NCBI RefSeq assembly: GCF_000716335.1
Contig: NZ_KL591016.1
Location: 2,999 to 66,998 of the forward strand
Length of the DNA stretch: 64,000 nt
Direction of reading: 5' to 3'
From: Streptomyces sp. NRRL S-118
GTDB taxonomy: Bacteria; Actinomycetota; Actinomycetes; Streptomycetales; Streptomycetaceae
Shown here: positions 27,236 through 38,496 of the stretch, piece after piece
How positions within the stretch are numbered: position 1 is the first letter of the stretch
Layout of the letters: each line of letters begins with the position of its first letter
Made by a program: the position numbers and the translations under genes
Notes under the pieces: model-generated
Database searches by the model: none
What the model was told of the DNA's origin: nothing
The model's input: the letters and a program-made list of their open reading frames with translations, nothing else

Positions 27236-28116
27236 TGCGCGTTCTCCTCCTCACGGTCCCGGGCGTCGCCGGGCTCACGGGCCTCGGGGACGTCCCGGGC
27301 CTCGCGGTCCCCGCCGAGCCGCTCCTCGGCGCGCCGCTCCAGGGCCCGCAGGTCCTCCAGCGCCTCGCGCGACACGTCACGGATCTGGCCGCGCGCCCGC
27401 AGCGTCTTGTTGACGGTGAGCTCGGACGGCGTGCCGTCCGGCAGCAGGCCGGCGATGTCCACCGCGTTGTGCCGGGCGTAGACACCGGGCGCGGGCAGCG
27501 GCGGCAGGTGCTTGCCCTCGCGCACCCGCTGCTCGGACAGCTCCCGCTGGGTGCGGGCCCGCTCGGTGCGCTCCCGGTGCGTCAGGACCATCGCGCCGAC
27601 CGTGGCCGTGATGAGCAGCGCGCCGGTGATCTCGAAGGCGAAGACGTACTTGCTGAAGACGAGCGCCGCGAGGCCCTCCACGTTCCCTCCGGCGTTCGCC
27701 GTGCCGAGGCCGTTGAAGGTGCGCAGCGAGGCATGGCCGATGCCGGCGACGAGGAGGATGCCGAAGCCGAGCCCGCAGGCCGCGGCCAGCCAGCGCTGCC
27801 CCTTGATCGTCTCCCTGAGGGAGTCGGCGGCGGTGACGCCGACCAGCATGACGACGAAGAGGAACAGCATCATGATCGCGCCGGTGTAGACGACGATCTG
27901 GACGATGCCCAGGAAGTACGCGCCGTTGGCGAGGTAGAAGACCGCCAGGACGATCATGGTCCCGGCGAGGCACAGCGCGCTGTGCACCGCCTTGTGCATC
28001 AGGACCGTGCACAGGGCGCCGATGACGGCGATGATGCCGAGCACCCAGAACTGGACGGCCTCGCCCGTGGACGTCGCGGTCACGGCGGCCAGCGGGGCGG
28101 TGGCGAACCCGCTCAT
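27232..28116 (-). CDS. nuoJ: NADH-quinone oxidoreductase subunit J
   Basis: This 294-residue membrane subunit has five hydrophobic helices, including the conserved [22 protein letters not shown]. It is much longer than E. coli NuoJ (184) because residues after ~200 form a charged Arg/Glu-rich cytoplasmic tail, as in other actinomycetes. ATG 28116 overlaps the nuoI stop (ATGA). Confidence 0.95.
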   Translation of the reverse strand: MSGFATAPLAAVTATSTGEAVQFWVLGIIAVIGALCTVLMHKAVHSALCLAGTMIVLAVFYLANGAYFLGIVQIVVYTGAIMMLFLFVVMLVGVTAADSLRETIKGQRWLAAACGLGFGILLVAGIGHASLRTFNGLGTANAGGNVEGLAALVFSKYVFAFEITGALLITATVGAMVLTHRERTERARTQRELSEQRVREGKHLPPLPAPGVYARHNAVDIAGLLPDGTPSELTVNKTLRARGQIRDVSREALEDLRALERRAEERLGGDREARDVPEAREPGDARDREEENAQ

Positions 28117-28751
28117 GTCCCGATCACCTTCTTCGAGGCGGGCTCGGTCGCGCCGAAGTCCGAAGCGGCTTCCTGCGGCTGCTCGCCGCCCGGTTCCTCG
28201 CCCTTGCTGACGGCGGTCTGCCGGACCGTGCCGGGCGCGGCCCCGGTGACCAGGCCCCGGTAGTAGTCCTGCTCGTCCATGCCCGGGTGGATGGCGTGGG
28301 GCGAGTCGACCATGCCCTCCTCCAGGCCCGCGAGGAGCTGCTCCTTGGTGTAGATCAGGTTCTCGCGGGAGCTGTCGGCGAGTTCGAACTCGTTCGTCAT
28401 CGTCAGCGCCCGGGTCGGGCAGGCCTCGATGCACAGCCCGCACAGGATGCAGCGGGCGTAGTTGATCTGGTAGACGCGGCCGTACCGCTCACCGGGCGAG
28501 TAGCGCTCCTCGTCGGTGTTGTCCGCGCCCTCCACGTAGATGGCGTCGGCGGGGCAGGCCCAGGCGCACAGCTCGCAGCCGACGCACTTCTCCAGGCCGT
28601 CCGGGTGCCGGTTGAGCTGGTGCCGGCCGTGGAAGCGCGGCGCCGTGGTCTTCTGCTGCTCCGGGTACTGCTCGGTCAGCCGCTTCTTGAACATGGCCTT
28701 GAAGGTCACGCCGAAGCCTGCGACCGGGTTCTGGAAGTTACTCTCGGACAC
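28113..28751 (-). CDS. nuoI: NADH-quinone oxidoreductase subunit I
   Basis: This 212-residue peripheral-arm subunit holds iron-sulfur clusters N6a and N6b in [12 protein letters not shown] and [15 protein letters not shown] 28751 is chosen because AGGAGG sits six bases upstream and the protein then begins SESNFQNP; it overlaps nuoH by 14 bases. About 50 C-terminal residues ([12 protein letters not shown]) are a flexible actinobacterial extension. Confidence 0.94.
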   Translation of the reverse strand: MSESNFQNPVAGFGVTFKAMFKKRLTEQYPEQQKTTAPRFHGRHQLNRHPDGLEKCVGCELCAWACPADAIYVEGADNTDEERYSPGERYGRVYQINYARCILCGLCIEACPTRALTMTNEFELADSSRENLIYTKEQLLAGLEEGMVDSPHAIHPGMDEQDYYRGLVTGAAPGTVRQTAVSKGEEPGGEQPQEAASDFGATEPASKKVIGT

Positions 28752-30102
28752 CGTCGGCCTCCTTTCCGTCACTGTCAGTATTGACCCCACCACTGACAAT
28801 CAACTCGCCCTCGCGGCGAGGCCGTCGGCGAGGCACCGGCGGCAGGCTCTGACCGGGCAGCGGCGGTACGGGGAAACCGCCGGCCATCGGGTCGAACTCG
28901 GCGGGCGGCTCGGCGGCCTCCGCCTCCTGCTTGGACTTCTTGTCGCGGAAGACGTCGGCGACGAAGGACAGCAGCAGGACCGCGATCACCGCGCCCGCGA
29001 CGTACAGCACGATCTCCTGGAAGTCGTAGTTCTCGTTGCGCAGGGCGCGGACGGTCGCCACGAGCATCAGCCAGACGACCGAGACCGGGATGAGGACCTT
29101 CCAGCCGAGCTTCATCAGCTGGTCGTAGCGGACGCGGGGCAGTGTGCCGCGCAGCCAGATGAAGAAGAACAGCAGCAGCTGCACCTTGAGGACGAACCAG
29201 AGCATCGGCCACCAGCCGTGGTTGGCGCCCTCCCAGAACGTGGAGACGGGCCACGGGGCCCGCCAGCCGCCCAGGAAGAGGGTCACCGACACCGCGGAGA
29301 CCGTCACCATGTTCACGTACTCGGCGAGCATGAACATCGCGAACTTGATGGAGCTGTACTCGGTGTTGAAGCCGCCGACCAGGTCGCCCTCGGACTCCGG
29401 CATGTCGAACGGGGCCCGGTTGGTCTCCCCCACCATGGTGACGATGTAGATGAGGAAGGAGACCGGCAGCAGCAGGACGTACCAGCGGTCCGCCTGCGCC
29501 TCGACGATCGCCGAGGTCGACATCGACCCGGAGTAGAGGAAGACGGAGGCGAAGGCGGCGCCCATCGCGATCTCGTACGAGATCATCTGCGCGCAGGAGC
29601 GCAGGCCGCCCAGGAGCGGGTAGGTCGAGCCGGACGACCAGCCGGCGAGCACGATGCCGTAGATGCCGACGGACGCGACGGCCAGGATGTAGAGCATCGC
29701 GATCGGCAGGTCGGTCAGCTGCATCGTGGTGCGCTGCCCGAAGATCGAGACCTCGTTGCTGGCCGGACCGAACGGGATCACGGCGATCGCCATGAACGCG
29801 GGGATCGCGGCGACGATCGGCGCGAGCACGTACACGACCTTGTCGGCCCGCTTGACGACCACGTCCTCCTTCAGCATCAGCTTGACGCCGTCCGCGAGGG
29901 ACTGGAGGAGACCCCACGGCCCGTGCCGGTTCGGCCCGATGCGCAGCTGCATCCAGGCCACCACCTTGCGCTCCCACACGATGGAGAACAGCACGGTGAC
30001 CATGAGGAAGGCGAAGCAGAAGACGGCCTTGACGACGACGAGCCACCACGGGTCGCGGCCGAACATCGACAGGTCTTCCGCTGCCAGGGTGTACGGGATC
30101 AT
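28738..30102 (-). CDS. nuoH: NADH-quinone oxidoreductase subunit H
   Basis: This 454-residue membrane subunit forms the quinone chamber with NuoB and NuoD. Conserved elements are [21 protein letters not shown], the E-rich loop [27 protein letters not shown] and [18 protein letters not shown]. The last ~55 residues are a Pro/Arg-rich tail. ATG 30102 overlaps the nuoG stop (ATGA). Confidence 0.96.
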   Translation of the reverse strand: MIPYTLAAEDLSMFGRDPWWLVVVKAVFCFAFLMVTVLFSIVWERKVVAWMQLRIGPNRHGPWGLLQSLADGVKLMLKEDVVVKRADKVVYVLAPIVAAIPAFMAIAVIPFGPASNEVSIFGQRTTMQLTDLPIAMLYILAVASVGIYGIVLAGWSSGSTYPLLGGLRSCAQMISYEIAMGAAFASVFLYSGSMSTSAIVEAQADRWYVLLLPVSFLIYIVTMVGETNRAPFDMPESEGDLVGGFNTEYSSIKFAMFMLAEYVNMVTVSAVSVTLFLGGWRAPWPVSTFWEGANHGWWPMLWFVLKVQLLLFFFIWLRGTLPRVRYDQLMKLGWKVLIPVSVVWLMLVATVRALRNENYDFQEIVLYVAGAVIAVLLLSFVADVFRDKKSKQEAEAAEPPAEFDPMAGGFPVPPLPGQSLPPVPRRRPRREGELIVSGGVNTDSDGKEADGVRE

Positions 30103-32588
30103 GCCTCCACCTCCGTGGGGGCCGCGGAGTTCGGGGTCGCGGGGGCGATGCGGACCAGCCGGCCGGGCGCGGCGCCCGTGGTGGACAGCACACCGCCGGG
30201 GGTCGAGTTGAGCGGGAGCCAGACCACGCGGTCGGGCATCGGCGTGACCCGGAGCGGGAGTTCGACCACGCCGGACGGGCCCGTCACCGCCAGCAGGTCG
30301 CCGTCCTTGACGCCCGTCTCGGCCGCGGTCGCCGGGGAGAGGCGGGCGACCGAGGCGTGCCGGGTGCCGGCCAGGGCCTCGTCGCCCTGCTGGAGGACGC
30401 CGAGGTCGAGCAGCATGCGGTGCCCGGCCAGGACCGCCTCGCCCGCGCCCGCGCGGGGCAGCGGCCGTGCGGACTCCGCCGGGGCGGCCGCCCGCGTGCC
30501 GTCCCAGGCGCCGAGCCGGTCCAGTTCGCGGCGCACGGCCTTCACGTCCGGCAGCGCGAAATGGACGTCGAGGGCGTCGGCCAGCATGTGCAGCACCCGC
30601 GCGTCGGCCGGGGCGGGCGGCCGCGTCATGTGCTGCGGCTTCAGCGCGGCGTCGAACATCCGCACCCTGCCCTCCCAGTTGAGGAAGGTGCCGGACTTCT
30701 CGGCGACCGCGGCCACCGGGAACACGACGTCCGCCCGCTCGGTGACCTCGCCCGGGCGCAGCTCCAGCGACACGACGAACGCCGCGTCGAGGGCCTCCCG
30801 CGCGCGGGCCGGATCGGGCAGGTCGGCGAGCTCCACGCCCGCGACGACGAGGGCGCCCAGCTCACCGGTGGCCGCGGCCTCCACGATCTGGCCCGTGTCC
30901 CGGCCGTACCGGTGCGGCAGCTCCCGTACGCCCCAGGCGGTGGCGACCTCCTCCCGCGCGCGCGGGTCGGTCGCGGGACGCCCGCCGGGCAGCAGCGACG
31001 GGATCGCGCCCGCCCAGAGCGCGCCGCGCTCACCGGCCCGGCGCGGGATCCACACCAGCTCCGCCCCGGTCGCCGCCGCGGCCCGCACGGCGGCGGACAG
31101 CGCGCCCGGCACACCGGCCAGCCGCTCACCGACCACGATCACCGCGCCGGGTGCGCGCAGCGCCTCCGATGCCGTGGTCCCGCCGGCGTCCAGCCCGGTC
31201 CCGGAGGCGAGCGCGTCGAACCACTCGGTCTCGGTACCGGGCGCGGCCGGCAGGAGCGTGCCTCCCGCCTTCTCCAGGCCCCGGGTGGCGTACGGTGCCA
31301 GCGCGAAGGTGCGCTGGCCGCGCTTGCGCCACGCCTTGCGCAGCCGCAGGAAGACCCCGGGCGCCTCCTCCTCGGCCTCCAGGCCGGCGAGCAGCACCGC
31401 CGGGGCCCGCTCCAGGGACGCGTACGTGACGCCGTGGTCCCGTCCGCGTCCGGCGACGCGGGCGGCGAGGAAGTCGGCCTCCTCGCTGCTGTGCACGCGG
31501 GCGCGGAAGTCGATGTCGTTGGTGTCGAGGGCGACCCGGGCGAACTTGGCGTACGCGTAGGCGTCCTCGACGGTCAGCCGGCCGCCGGTGAGGACGCCGG
31601 TGCGCCCCCGGACCAGGCCGCGCGCCGCCGCCTCCAGCGCCTCCGGCCAGCTGGCCGGCTCCAGCTCACCCGTCCCGGCGCTGCGCACCAGCGGCGTGGT
31701 GAGCCGGTCGCGCTGCTGCGCGTACCGGAACGCGAAGCGCCCCTTGTCGCACAGCCACTCCTCGTTGACCTCCGGGTCCTCGGCGGCCAGCCGCCGCATG
31801 ACCTTGCCGCGCCGGTGGTCGGTGCGGGTGGCACAGCCTCCCGCGCAGTGCTCGCACACCGAGGGGCTGGAGACCAGGTCGAAGGGGCGGGAGCGGAACC
31901 GGTACGCCGCCGAGGTCAGCGCGCCGACCGGGCAGATCTGGATGGTGTTGCCGGAGAAGTACGACTCGAACGGGTCGCCCTCGCCGGTGCCGACCTGCTG
32001 GAGCGCCCCGCGCTCGATCAGCTCGATCATCGGGTCGCCGGCGACCTGGTTGGAGAAGCGGGTGCAGCGGGCGCACAGCACGCACCGCTCGCGGTCGAGC
32101 AGCACCTGTGCGGAGATCGGCACGGGCTTGGCGTACGTCCGCTTCCGCCCTTCGAAGCGGGAGTCGGCCCGGCCGTGCGACATCGCCTGGTTCTGCAGCG
32201 GGCACTCGCCGCCCTTGTCGCAGACGGGACAGTCCAGCGGGTGGTTGATGAGCAGCAGCTCCATCACGCCCACCTGCGCCTTCTCCGCGACGGGCGAGGT
32301 CAGCTGGGTCCTGACGACCATGCCGTCGGTGCAGGTGATGGTGCAGGAGGCCATCGGCTTGCGCTGGCCCTCCACCTCGACGATGCACTGCCGGCAGGCG
32401 CCGGCCGGGTCGAGGAGCGGGTGGTCGCAGAACCGGGGGATCTCGATGCCGAGCTGCTCGGCGGCGCGGATGACCAGCGTCCCCTTGGGGACGGAGATCT
32501 CGGCCCCGTCGATGGTGAGCGTGACGAGGTCTTCGGGCGGGACGGCCGCGCCGCCGCCCCCTGCGGGGCTGGATGCCATGACGGTCAC
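30099..32588 (-). CDS. nuoG: NADH-quinone oxidoreductase subunit G
   Basis: This 829-residue peripheral subunit has an N-terminal [2Fe-2S] ferredoxin domain ([15 protein letters not shown]), then cluster ligands in [14 protein letters not shown] and [12 protein letters not shown] further [4Fe-4S] site (CEHCAGGC) opens the molybdopterin-oxidoreductase-like domain, which binds no cofactor. The start is GTG 32588, overlapping the nuoF stop (GTGA); ATG 32579 is the alternative. The C-terminal third is Ala/Arg-rich and typical of Streptomyces NuoG. Confidence 0.95.
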   Translation of the reverse strand: MTVMASSPAGGGGAAVPPEDLVTLTIDGAEISVPKGTLVIRAAEQLGIEIPRFCDHPLLDPAGACRQCIVEVEGQRKPMASCTITCTDGMVVRTQLTSPVAEKAQVGVMELLLINHPLDCPVCDKGGECPLQNQAMSHGRADSRFEGRKRTYAKPVPISAQVLLDRERCVLCARCTRFSNQVAGDPMIELIERGALQQVGTGEGDPFESYFSGNTIQICPVGALTSAAYRFRSRPFDLVSSPSVCEHCAGGCATRTDHRRGKVMRRLAAEDPEVNEEWLCDKGRFAFRYAQQRDRLTTPLVRSAGTGELEPASWPEALEAAARGLVRGRTGVLTGGRLTVEDAYAYAKFARVALDTNDIDFRARVHSSEEADFLAARVAGRGRDHGVTYASLERAPAVLLAGLEAEEEAPGVFLRLRKAWRKRGQRTFALAPYATRGLEKAGGTLLPAAPGTETEWFDALASGTGLDAGGTTASEALRAPGAVIVVGERLAGVPGALSAAVRAAAATGAELVWIPRRAGERGALWAGAIPSLLPGGRPATDPRAREEVATAWGVRELPHRYGRDTGQIVEAAATGELGALVVAGVELADLPDPARAREALDAAFVVSLELRPGEVTERADVVFPVAAVAEKSGTFLNWEGRVRMFDAALKPQHMTRPPAPADARVLHMLADALDVHFALPDVKAVRRELDRLGAWDGTRAAAPAESARPLPRAGAGEAVLAGHRMLLDLGVLQQGDEALAGTRHASVARLSPATAAETGVKDGDLLAVTGPSGVVELPLRVTPMPDRVVWLPLNSTPGGVLSTTGAAPGRLVRIAPATPNSAAPTEVEA

Positions 32589-33928
32589 GCCGTCACCTCC
32601 ACGTGGTTGTCCGCCCAGGCGGTCGACTTGGCCGGGTCGAAGGGGCAGCCCTTGCCCGTGATGTGCTGCTCGTACTCGTCGCGGAAGTACTTCAGCGAGG
32701 AGAAGATCGGCGATGCGGCGCCGTCACCGAGGGCGCAGAAGGACTTGCCGTTGATGTTGTCGGCGATGTCGTTGAGCTTGTCGAGGTCGCTCATGGCGCC
32801 CTTGCCGGCTTCGATGTCCCGGAGCAACTGGACGAGCCAGTACGTGCCTTCGCGGCAGGGCGTGCACTTGCCGCACGACTCGTGGGCGTAGAACTCGGTC
32901 CACCGGGTCACGGCCCGCACGACACAGGTCGTCTCGTCGAAGCACTGGAGCGCCTTGGTGCCGAGCATCGAGCCGGCGGCGCCCACGCCCTCGTAGTCGA
33001 GCGGGACGTCGAGGTGCTCGTCGGTGAACATCGGCGTGGAGGACCCGCCGGGCGTCCAGAACTTCAGCCGGTGGCCCGGCCGCATGCCGCCGCCCATGTC
33101 GAGCAGCTGGCGCAGCGTGACGCCGAGCGGCGCCTCGTACTGGCCGGGCGAGGCGACGTGGCCGCTGAGCGAGTACAGCGTGAAGCCGGGGGACTTGTCG
33201 CTGCCCATCGACTTGAACCAGTCCTTGCCCCGGTTCAGGATCGCGGGAACCGACGCGATCGACTCGACGTTGTTCACCACAGTGGGGCACGCGTACAGAC
33301 CGGCGACCGCGGGGAAGGGGGGACGCAGCCGGGGCTGGCCACGGCGGCCTTCGAGCGAGTCGAGCAGCGCGGTCTCCTCACCGCAGATGTACGCGCCGGC
33401 GCCCGCGTGCACGGTGAGTTCGAGGTCGAGTCCGCTGCCGAGGATGTTCGTGCCGAGGTAGCCCGCCGCGTACGCCTCGCGCACGGCTTCGTGCAGCCGT
33501 CGCAGGACGGGCACGACTTCGCCGCGCAGATAGATGAAGGCATGGCTGGACCGGATCGCGTAGCAGGCGATCACGATCCCCTCGATGAGGGAATGCGGGT
33601 TCGCGAAGAGGAGCGGGATGTCCTTGCAGGTCCCGGGCTCCGATTCGTCGGCGTTGACAACAAGATAGTGCGGCTTGCCGTCTCCCTGCGGGATGAACTG
33701 CCACTTCATGCCGGTGGGGAAGCCCGCGCCGCCCCGGCCGCGCAGGCCGGAGTCCTTGACGTACGCGATGACGTCGTCGGGCGTCATCGCGAGGGCCTTC
33801 CTCAGCCCCTCGTACCCGTCGTGCCGCTGGTAGGTGTCCAGCGTCCAGGAGCCCGGCTGGTCCCAGAAGGCCGACAGGACCGGTGCGAGCAGCTTCTCGG
33901 GGCTGGTCATCTCGGTCGCCAACGTCAT
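32585..33928 (-). CDS. nuoF: NADH-quinone oxidoreductase subunit F
   Basis: This 447-residue subunit oxidises NADH using FMN and a [4Fe-4S] cluster. The nucleotide site is [16 protein letters not shown], the FMN region [21 protein letters not shown], and the N3 cluster ligands are [12 protein letters not shown] plus a downstream Cys. ATG 33928 overlaps the nuoE stop and follows GGAGGGGGAG. The frame stays open far upstream, but homology begins at this ATG. Confidence 0.96.
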   Translation of the reverse strand: MTLATEMTSPEKLLAPVLSAFWDQPGSWTLDTYQRHDGYEGLRKALAMTPDDVIAYVKDSGLRGRGGAGFPTGMKWQFIPQGDGKPHYLVVNADESEPGTCKDIPLLFANPHSLIEGIVIACYAIRSSHAFIYLRGEVVPVLRRLHEAVREAYAAGYLGTNILGSGLDLELTVHAGAGAYICGEETALLDSLEGRRGQPRLRPPFPAVAGLYACPTVVNNVESIASVPAILNRGKDWFKSMGSDKSPGFTLYSLSGHVASPGQYEAPLGVTLRQLLDMGGGMRPGHRLKFWTPGGSSTPMFTDEHLDVPLDYEGVGAAGSMLGTKALQCFDETTCVVRAVTRWTEFYAHESCGKCTPCREGTYWLVQLLRDIEAGKGAMSDLDKLNDIADNINGKSFCALGDGAASPIFSSLKYFRDEYEQHITGKGCPFDPAKSTAWADNHVEVTA

Positions 33929-34821
33929 CACTCCCCCTCCTCGTCGACCGGGCCGACCGGACCGGACGGGTGCTGCGGGTCGGAGGCCGAGGTCGGCTGC
34001 GGCGCGTCGTGCGAGCTCAGGTGTCCGGAGCCGGGCATGGGCGCGTCGTGCGGGGCGGCGTCCTGCGGGGCCTCGCCGCGCGGGTGCACCACGCGCGCGC
34101 CGGGTGCGGCCTCGCCCTTGGCGAGCCGGAGCCCGACCAGGGAGGCGGGGCCCGCGCCGCCCGTCGCCTCCACCGCGCCGGGGCGCTCGTCGGGGAAGCC
34201 GGCCAGGATCCGGGCGGTCTCCTTGTACGTGCACAGGGGTGCGCCGCGCGTCGGCGTGACGGGGCGGCCGGCGCGCAGGTCGTCGACGAGCCTCCTGGCC
34301 GACTCGGGGGTCTGGTTGTCGAAGAATTCCCAGTTGACCATCACGACGGGGGCGAAGTCGCAGGCGGCGTTGCACTCGATGTGCTCGAGGGTGACCTTGC
34401 CGTCCTCGGTGGTCTCGTTGTTGCCGACGCCGAGGTGCTGCTTGAGCTCGTCGAAGATGGCGTCGCCGCCCATGACGGCGCACAGGGTGTTGGTGCACAC
34501 CCCGACCTGGTAGTCGCCGGAGGGCTTGCGCCGGTACATGGAGTAGAAGGTGGCGACGGCGGTGACCTCGGCGGTGGTCAGGCCCAGGGTCTGGGCGCAG
34601 TACCTCATGCCGGTGCGGGAGACGTACCCCTCCTCCGCCTGCACCAGGTGCAGCAGCGGCAGCAGCGCGGAGCGGCTGTCCGGGTAGCGGCCGATGATCG
34701 CCTCGGCGTCCGCGTCCAGCCGGGCCCGCACCTCGTCGGGGTAGTCCGGGGCGGGGAGCTGCGGCATCCCCAGGCTGGTGGGGGGTTCGGGGGTTCCCCC
34801 CCGAGAAGACACAGTGGTCAC
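33928..34821 (-). CDS. nuoE: NADH-quinone oxidoreductase subunit E
   Basis: This 297-residue subunit carries the N1a [2Fe-2S] cluster in [12 protein letters not shown] and [11 protein letters not shown]. The first ~210 residues match the family. The last ~85 are a Pro/His/Gly-rich extension ([16 protein letters not shown]) of unknown role. GTG 34821 overlaps the nuoD stop (GTGA). Confidence 0.95.
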   Translation of the reverse strand: MTTVSSRGGTPEPPTSLGMPQLPAPDYPDEVRARLDADAEAIIGRYPDSRSALLPLLHLVQAEEGYVSRTGMRYCAQTLGLTTAEVTAVATFYSMYRRKPSGDYQVGVCTNTLCAVMGGDAIFDELKQHLGVGNNETTEDGKVTLEHIECNAACDFAPVVMVNWEFFDNQTPESARRLVDDLRAGRPVTPTRGAPLCTYKETARILAGFPDERPGAVEATGGAGPASLVGLRLAKGEAAPGARVVHPRGEAPQDAAPHDAPMPGSGHLSSHDAPQPTSASDPQHPSGPVGPVDEEGE

Positions 34822-36140
34822 CGGTCGACGCCTCCCATCACGGGGTCGATGGACGCGACGGCGACGATGACGTCGGCGACCATGCCGCCTTCGCACATCG
34901 CTGCCATGGCCTGGAGGTTGGTGAAGGACGGGTCGCGGAAGTGGACCCGGTAGGGGCGGGTGCCGCCGTCGGAGACGACGTGCACACCGAGCTCGCCCTT
35001 GGGCGACTCGACCGCGGTGTACGTCTGGCCGGGCGGCACCCGGAAGCCCTCGGTCACCAGCTTGAAGTGGTGGATCAGGGCCTCCATGGAGGTGCCCATG
35101 ATCTTCTTGATGTGGTCGAGGGAGTTGCCGAGGCCGTCGGGGCCCAGGGCGAGCTGGGCGGGCCAGGCGATCTTCCTGTCGGCGACCATCACCGGGCCCG
35201 GCTCCAGCCGGGCCAGGCACTGCTCGACGATCCGCAGCGACTGGCGCATCTCCTCCAGCCGGATGAGGAAGCGGCCGTAGGCGTCGCAGGACTCGGCGGT
35301 CGGCACGTCGAAGTCGTACGTCTCGTAGCCGCAGTACGGGTCGGTCTTGCGCAGGTCGTGCGGGAGCCCGGTGGCGCGCAGGATGGGGCCGGTGGCGCCG
35401 AGGGCCATGCAGCCGGACAGGTCGAGGTAGCCGACGTCCTGCATGCGGGCCTTGAAGATGGGGTTGCCGGTGGCGAGCTTGTCGTACTCCGGCATGTTCT
35501 TCTTCATCGTCTTCACGAACTCGCGAAGCTGGTCGATGGCACCGGGCGGCAGGTCCTGGGCGAGGCCGCCGGGCCGGATGAACGCGTGGTTCATGCGCAG
35601 GCCGGTGATCAGCTCGTACAGGTCCAGGATCATCTCGCGGTCCCGGAAGCCGTAGATCATGATCGTGGTGGCGCCGAGCTCCATGCCGCCGGTGGCGATG
35701 CACACCAGGTGGGAGGAGATCCGGTTGAGCTCCATCAGCAGGACGCGGATGACGGTCGCCCGGTCGGGGATCTGGTCCTCGATGCCGAGCAGCTGCTCGA
35801 CGCCCAGGCAGTACGCCGCCTCGTTGAAGAACGGCGTCAGGTAGTCCATGCGCGTGACGAACGTGGTGCCCTGCGTCCAGGTCCGGTACTCGAGGTTCTT
35901 CTCGATGCCGGTGTGGAGGTAGCCGATGCCGCAGCGGGCCTCGGTGACGGTCTCACCGTCGAGCTCCAGGATGAGCCGCAGCACGCCGTGGGTGGACGGG
36001 TGCTGGGGGCCCATGTTGACGACGATCCGCTCGTCGTCGGCCTTGGCCGCCGACTGGACGACCTCGTCCCAGTCGCCGCCGGTGACCGTGTAGACGGTGC
36101 CCTCGGTGGTTTCGCGGGCGCTGGCAGGTGGAGTGGTCAC
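34818..36140 (-). CDS. nuoD: NADH-quinone oxidoreductase subunit D
   Basis: This 440-residue subunit lines the quinone pocket. Key motifs are [23 protein letters not shown], with the pocket His, and [15 protein letters not shown]. The C-terminal [15 protein letters not shown] and [18 protein letters not shown] are the usual hydrogenase-like ending. GTG 36140 overlaps the nuoC stop by four bases. Confidence 0.97.
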   Translation of the reverse strand: MTTPPASARETTEGTVYTVTGGDWDEVVQSAAKADDERIVVNMGPQHPSTHGVLRLILELDGETVTEARCGIGYLHTGIEKNLEYRTWTQGTTFVTRMDYLTPFFNEAAYCLGVEQLLGIEDQIPDRATVIRVLLMELNRISSHLVCIATGGMELGATTIMIYGFRDREMILDLYELITGLRMNHAFIRPGGLAQDLPPGAIDQLREFVKTMKKNMPEYDKLATGNPIFKARMQDVGYLDLSGCMALGATGPILRATGLPHDLRKTDPYCGYETYDFDVPTAESCDAYGRFLIRLEEMRQSLRIVEQCLARLEPGPVMVADRKIAWPAQLALGPDGLGNSLDHIKKIMGTSMEALIHHFKLVTEGFRVPPGQTYTAVESPKGELGVHVVSDGGTRPYRVHFRDPSFTNLQAMAAMCEGGMVADVIVAVASIDPVMGGVDR

Positions 36141-36865
36141 GAGTACGACCTCCGCTGGTCCGGAGCCGGGATCTGGGCGCCCTTGTACTCGACGGGGATG
36201 CCGCCGAGGGGGTAGTCCTTGCGCTGCGGGAAGCCCTGCCAGTCGTCGGGCATCATGATCCGGGTCAGGGCGGGGTGGCCGTCGAAGATCAGGCCGAAGA
36301 AGTCGTACGTCTCGCGCTCGTGCCAGTCGTTGGTCGGGTACACCGCGACCAGCGAGGGGACGCGCGGGTCGCTGTCCGGGGCGGAGACCTCCAGGCGGAT
36401 CAGCCGGCCGTGGGTGAGCGAGCGCAGGTGGTACACGGCGTGCAGCTCGCGGCCCTTGTCGCCGGGGTAGTGGACACCGCTCACGCCCGTGCAGAGCTCG
36501 AAGCGGAGGGCGGGGTCGTCGCGCAGGGTGCGGGCGACGCGCACGAGGTGCTCGCGGGCGATGTGGAAGGTGAGCTCGCCGCGGTCGACGACCGTCTTCT
36601 CGATCGCGTGGTCGGGCAGGAGCCCCTGCTCCTCCAGGGCGCCCTCCAGCTCGTCGGCGACCTCGTCGAACCAGCCCCCGTAGGGGCGGACGGCCTCGCC
36701 GGGCAGGCGGACGGAGCGGACCAGGCCGCCGTAGCCGGAGGTGTCGCCGCCGTTGTTCGCGCCGAACATGCCGCGCTGGACGCGGATCTCCTCGCCCTGG
36801 TCGCCGCGCTGCCCGGGCAGGTTCTGCGCGCTGAGGTCCTTCTCGGGGTTCGGCTGCTCGCTCAC
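36137..36865 (-). CDS. nuoC: NADH-quinone oxidoreductase subunit C
   Basis: This 242-residue peripheral subunit has the family core: [48 protein letters not shown] and RKDYPLGG. The first ~45 residues ([15 protein letters not shown]) are an actinobacterial extension. GTG 36865 overlaps the nuoB stop (GTGA); upstream in-frame codons are not supported. Confidence 0.94.
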   Translation of the reverse strand: MSEQPNPEKDLSAQNLPGQRGDQGEEIRVQRGMFGANNGGDTSGYGGLVRSVRLPGEAVRPYGGWFDEVADELEGALEEQGLLPDHAIEKTVVDRGELTFHIAREHLVRVARTLRDDPALRFELCTGVSGVHYPGDKGRELHAVYHLRSLTHGRLIRLEVSAPDSDPRVPSLVAVYPTNDWHERETYDFFGLIFDGHPALTRIMMPDDWQGFPQRKDYPLGGIPVEYKGAQIPAPDQRRSYS

Positions 36866-37416
36866 CGCAGGAGCCCCTTCATCTCGATGGTCGGCAGCGC
36901 CTTGAGCGCCGCCTCCTCCGCCTCGCGGGCGGCTTCCCGGGCGTTGACCCCGAGCTTGGAGCTCTGGATCTTCTGGTGGAGCTTGAGGATCGCGTCCATC
37001 AGCATCTCCGGACGGGGCGGGCATCCCGGCAGATAGATGTCGACCGGGACGATGTGGTCCACGCCCTGCACAATCGCGTAATTGTTGAACATTCCGCCCG
37101 ACGAGGCGCACACGCCCATGGAGATCACCCACTTCGGGCTGGGCATCTGGTCGTAGACCTGGCGCAGGACGGGCGCCATCTTCTGGCTCACCCGGCCCGC
37201 CACGATCATCAGGTCGGCCTGGCGCGGCGAGCCGCGGAAGACCTCCATGCCGAAGCGCGCCAGGTCGTACCGCCCGGCGCCGGTCGTCATCATCTCGATG
37301 GCGCAGCAGGCGAGACCGAAGGTCGCGGGGAAGACGGACGCCTTGCGCACCCAGCCCGCGGCCTGTTCGACCGTCGTCAGCAGAAAACCGCTCGGCAGCT
37401 TCTCTTCGAGTCCCAT
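36862..37416 (-). CDS. nuoB: NADH-quinone oxidoreductase subunit B
   Basis: This 184-residue subunit carries the terminal N2 [4Fe-4S] cluster. The four ligands lie in [11 protein letters not shown] (adjacent cysteines), [13 protein letters not shown] and [12 protein letters not shown] 37416 follows the nuoA stop by 28 bases and has a GGGGC-rich leader. Confidence 0.97.
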   Translation of the reverse strand: MGLEEKLPSGFLLTTVEQAAGWVRKASVFPATFGLACCAIEMMTTGAGRYDLARFGMEVFRGSPRQADLMIVAGRVSQKMAPVLRQVYDQMPSPKWVISMGVCASSGGMFNNYAIVQGVDHIVPVDIYLPGCPPRPEMLMDAILKLHQKIQSSKLGVNAREAAREAEEAALKALPTIEMKGLLR

Positions 37417-37444
37417 GTAGGTGCCCCTCAGCCCCTTAAGTCCC

Positions 37445-37804
37445 TCAGTCCCAGTCCAGGCCGCCGCGCCGCCACACGTACGCGTAGGCGACGAAGACGG
37501 TGAGCACGAAGAGCAGCATCTCCACGAGCCCGAACAGCCCGAGCGCGTCGAAGCTGACGGCCCAGGGATAGAGGAAGACGATCTCGATGTCGAAGACGAT
37601 GAAGAGCATCGCCGTCAGGTAGTACTTGATGGGGAAGCGGCCACCACCGGCCGGAGTGGGTGTCGGCTCGATACCGCACTCGTACGCCTCAAGCTTCGCC
37701 CTGTTGTACCTCTTTGGGCCGATAAGCGTGGCCATGACCACGGAGAAGATCGCAAACCCTGCCCCGAGGGCGCCGAGCACGAGGATGGGCGCGTAGGCAT
37801 TCAC
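37445..37804 (-). CDS. nuoA: NADH-quinone oxidoreductase subunit A
   Basis: This 119-residue first subunit of the operon has three helices and the conserved loop [12 protein letters not shown] with the quinone-site Cys. [15 protein letters not shown] follows. GTG 37804, preceded by GGAGCG, gives the expected length; earlier in-frame starts would add a non-conserved segment. Confidence 0.95.
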   Translation of the reverse strand: MNAYAPILVLGALGAGFAIFSVVMATLIGPKRYNRAKLEAYECGIEPTPTPAGGGRFPIKYYLTAMLFIVFDIEIVFLYPWAVSFDALGLFGLVEMLLFVLTVFVAYAYVWRRGGLDWD

Positions 37805-37883
37805 GCTCCTCGCTCCTTCCAGTCGTCCTTGACCGTTGGACCGCACCGGGCATCCGTCTCGCCGCCTCGGGAGATCGCGTACA

Positions 37884-37899
37884 TGTGAGGCAGTTCACA
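37884..37899. promoter_or_regulatory. Rex-type redox operator upstream of nuoA
   Basis: TGTGAGGCAGTTCACA matches the Rex half-sites TGTGA and TTCACA with five bases between, and a further A follows at 37900 (Rex consensus TTGTGAA-N4-TTCACAA). It lies 80 bases before nuoA and just downstream of the putative start site. Rex senses the NADH/NAD+ ratio in Streptomyces and is reported to control nuo genes. Confidence 0.75.
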
Positions 37900-37915
37900 A
37901 GCCCGACTGCTTCGC

Positions 37916-37945
37916 ATCCTATGCCCGTCGATCTGTGATCTGCGA
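37916..37945 (-). promoter_or_regulatory. Putative nuo promoter
   Basis: On the minus strand TAGGAT (37921-37916) is a typical Streptomyces -10 box. TCGCAG (37945-37940), 18 bases upstream, is a weak -35. Initiation near 37909 would place the Rex site at about +10 to +25. Confidence 0.45.
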
Positions 37946-38496
37946 CACGGGGTACGACAACGTCTTTGTGATCTCCACCACCTGGCGAAGGATCATGAAT
38001 CCCGATGAGCGCCGATCTTCATACGGAGTGTGTCGACGGGGGTGCGGTATGTGACAAGAAGGGGGGTTACCGCTGGTCGGAGGGGGCTTGCCCTATCAAG
38101 GGATGTCCACTACAGGCAAATTCGCCCTGGACTCCTCCGGGTGATATAGGCGCTTCACCTCACTCGCCCGAGGGGTGCGCGGGGACCGATGTGGACGCGT
38201 GCGCGGTTTCACGATCTTTCGGGCGTCCGGGCGGCGACCTCTCCGTGACCTGCGTCACTCGGAATCCATGCCGCCGAAAGCGGGCTTGGCCACGCGGGTG
38301 AAGGGATGGTAAGCGCGCGGCAATTCGGGCGTTTCGCGGAAACCCCATGATCACGGGCTTGATCACGTGCGTCCGTATTGTCCGTTACGGCGTCAATAAG
38401 GTCCACGGGGAAGCGGATTCACACATTCCACGCGCAACTGTGGCGCACACCACGTTTCTTGAAGGGAACCGTGGGGCCCTGATAGCGGTTGTACTC
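37946..38496. other. 550-bp regulatory gap between nuoA and the NlpC gene
   Basis: No supportable gene is seen here. The stretch is less GC-rich than its surroundings, especially 37950-38000 and 38330-38420. GTGATCT occurs at 37935 and 37970 on the plus strand, near the nuo promoter. The NlpC gene must be transcribed from the right part; TGATAG near 38480 is a possible -10. A short open frame at 38005-38301 has poor codon bias and is not called. Confidence 0.5.

Noticed and set aside
28540..32891. Very long open frames on the plus strand opposite nuoG, nuoH and nuoI
   Set aside because: They are antisense shadows of high-GC genes. Their products are Arg/Ala/Gly-rich without domains, while the minus frames encode clear complex I subunits.
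38005..38301. Open frame of 98 codons in the nuoA-NlpC gap
   Set aside because: Codon bias is poor, there is no ribosome site, and the composition fits a regulatory region.
38005..38496. Possible cyclic di-AMP riboswitch upstream of the NlpC/P60 gene
   Set aside because: Such switches precede some Streptomyces wall hydrolases, but I could not find the conserved ydaO core here. A covariance-model search would settle it.
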